From positions 14,335 through 25,487 of the forward strand of contig NWUY0300004095.1 in the NCBI GenBank assembly GCA_004151065.3: DNA of 11,153 nt, read 5' to 3'. This DNA is from Larix sibirica (Eukaryota > Streptophyta > Pinopsida > Pinales > Pinaceae). Positions 8,255 to 11,153 of the stretch are shown here, piece by piece (within the stretch, counting starts at the first letter, position 1; the number at the start of each line of letters is the position of its first letter). A model generated the notes under the pieces. That model saw only the letters and a list, made by a program, of their open reading frames with translations. It was not told the origin of the DNA and did no database searches. The translations under genes were made by a program, and so were the position numbers.

Positions 8255-8572
8255 TAGGTGTAATTTTCAAAGTGGTCTAATAGTTAAAGTGGTAAATTTT
8301 TTTCCCAAAATCCATTTGTTTATTCGAAAAAGGAATCCAACACTTGTCATCGTAGTACACCAGACCAGCTAACCTTAAGTGACCGAACCAATCCAACTCA
8401 ACATCCAACAGTTTGAAACCGCCAACTAGCTATCATCCATGCAATTTACTATTTACCATTCCAAGTATTTTCTATTTATACAGTTGTATACAACAATGAA
8501 GTTTTTTGCCCTCATTTACCCTAAATTACGTTGCAAATATTTCAACTGAAGAGTCTAGTAAAACCTTCTAAT
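8255..8572 (+). other. Non-coding stretch before the second element frame
   Basis: No gene is seen. A weak TATA-like word (tatttatacag, about 8469-8479) lies about 100 bases before the ATG at 8573, followed by no recognisable primer binding site. Confidence 0.35.
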
Positions 8573-10780
8573 ATGGCTCCTAAAACCAAGGATAAATTAT
8601 CCATGCCTAGATTCTCGGGTGAGGAACATGTTTGCGACCATGAAGCTGATATATTTGATACCATTGTTACAAACTCAAACCTAAATTCCACCATCAGGGA
8701 TGTCAAATCCCTGGCCGTGGAAGATCAAAATACTTGTAATATATGGAACTCGAATTTTTCCATGACTATTTTTCCTAGAACCGTTTACTTTCCCGAGTTT
8801 GTGACCTGGTGTTTTATGCATTATTGTCCAAGTAAGAGGGTCGTCATTTCCACATACCTGTCTAAGACCCTATGTTTTATTAATGCTGAAACCTTGTAGA
8901 AGATGTTCTGCATCACTGATTTCTTAACCCTCCAACCTTTTAATGAAAAATGCCTCTTCACTTCCTACCAAGCCCTACAACCTTTTGATAGAGACTAGTT
9001 TTTGTCCAAACACCTTGAGGAGGGCATCGATGTTCCCAGAACCTCGAGGAAGGCATGGATGTTCCCACAATTCCACCCCTTATAATACAACAGTGTTTTC
9101 TGAAAATTCCAAGAAGGACATATCAATCATATGTACCATCATAGGCCTTCAATATGATAACACAGTAGATGATGTGATTTTAGGTACCCCACTTAGCTTG
9201 AACATATACTTTGGGCTCATCCCTCCTAAGTTTGACCTATGTAGTTTCCTAGCAGAATCTATCCATGAACAGTTAGAAAAGCTACCACCCATAAAATGGT
9301 TCATGTATCCTTCCTTCTTGTTCTACATGTTTTTATATCAGAACTATGAAAAATACAAGCACCTAGACCTGAACATAACAGATGAGCATGGCGTCCAAAC
9401 CCCAATATATGAATGGACCGAGTTAGTATTGAGAAGACTAGATCATTCAAACTATGTAGAGTTTACAAATAAGGTAATGAGCATCACCTATAGCTTGATT
9501 TTGGCACTTCACTTCCTAGAATGTTCCTAGAGAACCATAAGCATCTATAGTTCACTCCAGATATGAGGATTGGAGTCTGGTTCTTTCATGAAGATCATAC
9601 AATGATCAAATTATATGTATTTGAAGAAGAAACTCATAAGCTGCTAGTTTTACTCACTCCTAGAATATTTGCAATGGAGTACATAAGGCAAAGATTTATA
9701 TCAGATAAAATCCATTTCAGGCACTTTAGACAACACAAAAAATTCCTTTTACCTAAAGAAGTAGGGAATTTTCAAGTTAGAGGCATGAATGCATTACAAT
9801 ATATGGAAGGATTTTTGAACTAATTAAACCTTGAAAAGATAGAAAGAGCAGCCTATGACCCTCATAAATTTATATAAAATCAAAGGTTAGAAAACAAGAA
9901 GTCTGCTTACATATGTGAGTCAAGACCAATTTGGGAAAGGATTACCAATTCGGAGAGATGCCAAGGCAGGAAAGTCATGTTATTGATTATTTTAACAAAA
10001 AAACCAATGAGCAGCTAGCAGATCTTGGAATTGATAACATAACTTAGATTATAAAAATAGCTAGGTTGATGATAATGAAGCAAACTTATTTGATGAGGAT
10101 AAAAAATAACATAAAACACTTGACATAGGAGATTAGTACTTTTAAGGGGCTATTTAAAGAGGTGTTAAAGATGGTATTACACTCTCCATGGGATGGAAAT
10201 GGAGAAATGTATCCTAAAGAGGAATATAAAAATAAACTGACTCATAAGAGGAATGAAATAAATCAAGAGGCAATAGAAGAAGGAGAAGTCAGTGGGATGC
10301 AGGCTATGGATAGGGCTTAGAAATGGTTTTGAAATTTGGGTGTCTTTGAAGAATATTGCAAAAAACATTAGACCAATTTCATATGAAAAAACCACTTATG
10401 CAAAGATCTCACTAGAGGCTCTAGAACACATGTACCCAATAGGTAAATAATGTAAATCAGTAGTACAATACCACAAATTGGTCTTGACACCTAAGGTCCC
10501 ATTATAAAGGAAAGCAGTGGGCCAATCAACCAGTCAAGCATCGAGGAAAGCCTCAACGTAGCATCTTGGTCAACTTTCTAATCATCTTAGTCCACTAGAT
10601 TTTATTCCACTTGGAGGACATGCTAACTTCTAGATGATGTACCAAATGAGTCAAGCAGGTATACCTCAAGTAAGTCAAGCAACAAATCATCTAGGTGTAA
10701 GGAAAAGTGTTTACATGAGAGGCCAAACACATCATCCACATGAAAGATGTAAAAAGAAAGGTTCGAGCAAAAAGGGCTAA
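8573..10780 (+). pseudogene. Large broken frame of an unrecognised retroelement-type protein
   Basis: The frame opens with MAPKTKDKLSMPRFSGEEH at 8573 and can be followed, with frame changes, to a basic end ERCKKKGSSKKG stopping at 10778-10780, about 730 codons. Pieces are 8573-8896; a segment with LSKHLEEGIDVP near 9010; 9100-9527 (through DNTVDDVILG and IYEWTELVLRRLD); 9563-9820 (PRIFAMEYIRQRF); and 9958-10368, a long stretch with FNKKTNEQLADLGIDNI, VLHSPWDGNGEMYP and EEYCKK. Stops include 8897, 8996, 9528, 9821, 9875, 10045, 10126, 10318, 10330 and 10369. The section before the basic end is low-complexity. I cannot name a domain. Same strand and position after a gypsy integrase suggest an extra frame of a plant LTR element, either a 3' frame of the same element or a 5' frame of a neighbouring one. 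It is not a cellular gene as far as I can tell. Confidence 0.5.
9012..9069 (+). repeat. 29-bp tandem duplication
   Basis: Two adjacent copies, 9012-9040 and 9041-9069, agree at 25 of 29 bases (shared core words gagga, ggcat, gatgttccca). The unit is not a multiple of three, so it shifts the host frame: LEEGIDVP in copy one is LEEGMDVP in another frame in copy two. Confidence 0.85.
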
Positions 10781-11153
10781 AAGTAAAGGTCAATTAAGAG
10801 GAATTTAAAATTGAAGTGAAAAGGATAGATGTAGAATAAAGTTACAAGACAACTAGATCAAAATAGAATTCAGTTACAAGCTAGAAGGCTATAAAAGAGT
10901 CATCGATCTCATTGTAAAAGGCTAGCAATTTTTTTAGAGGTCCTCTAGGGAATTGCTGGGTCGATGAACTCCATGTGCTTGTAATAAATTTTTTAGAATA
11001 ATATTACAGATCAATTACAAGGATATTCCTTCCTCTGTAAATTTTTATTCCTCTCTATTTGTCCATATATTTCCAGTGCATGTATTGTTTCATGATGTAA
11101 TTCAAATCTTTGAGCAACATGTTTAACCATATGTGTGTTGTGAATGCATGTAT
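10781..11153. other. Non-coding AT-rich end of window
   Basis: No gene is seen. A short palindromic word, agaggtcctct, is at 10936-10946. The stretch probably continues the retroelement that carries the frame ending at 10780, but no LTR end, purine tract or repeat of an earlier segment was recognised. Confidence 0.4.

Noticed and set aside
10177-10395. Minus-strand open frame of 72 codons with phenylalanine-rich sequence
   Set aside because: It is opposite a purine-rich, well-followed part of the unknown plus-strand protein, which explains the composition.
1-11153. tRNA, rRNA, CRISPR array or bacterial operon
   Set aside because: No cloverleaf, rRNA core, regular spaced repeat or ribosome binding site pattern was seen; spliced exons and plant-type retroelements point to a plant nucleus.

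Overview
This window looks like nuclear DNA of a land plant. It is AT-rich, holds no bacterial-style gene cluster, and most of its length is decayed LTR-retrotransposon sequence. Large introns packed with old retroelements suggest a big-genome plant, possibly a gymnosperm, but that lineage guess is inference only.

The one gene that looks intact is on the minus strand. Four small exons (4345-4464, 4152-4226, 2638-2745, 2002-2085) each sit between AG acceptors and GT donors, are all multiples of three, and join in phase 0 into 129 residues without a stop. The protein reads as the C-terminal end of the M41 region of an FtsH-type protein. It best fits the plastid FtsHi4 type, from the group of FtsH relatives that mostly lost the protease site and work in the inner-envelope Ycf2-FtsHi ATPase complex. 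Earlier exons (ATPase domain, zinc site) and probably a last short exon lie outside the window. If the gene continues to the right, everything from 4465 to the window end is intron, at least 6.7 kb of it.

Left of the gene (1-1990) lies non-genic sequence: a decayed minus-strand coding-like stretch with a duplicated acidic unit (about 306-1000), and a possible LTR (about 1289-1786) preceded by a short purine tract.

Right of the gene, all on the plus strand, come: a probable 5' LTR (5009-5276) with TATA box and a tRNA-Met-type primer binding site; about 500 bp of leader; an abrupt change near 5760-5800 into the middle of a Ty3/gypsy RNase H, followed by a broken integrase ending at 7374; about 1.2 kb without a clear gene; then a second long, broken reading frame (8573-10780) of a protein I do not recognise, probably carried by a retroelement. 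None of these retroelement frames can make a full protein.
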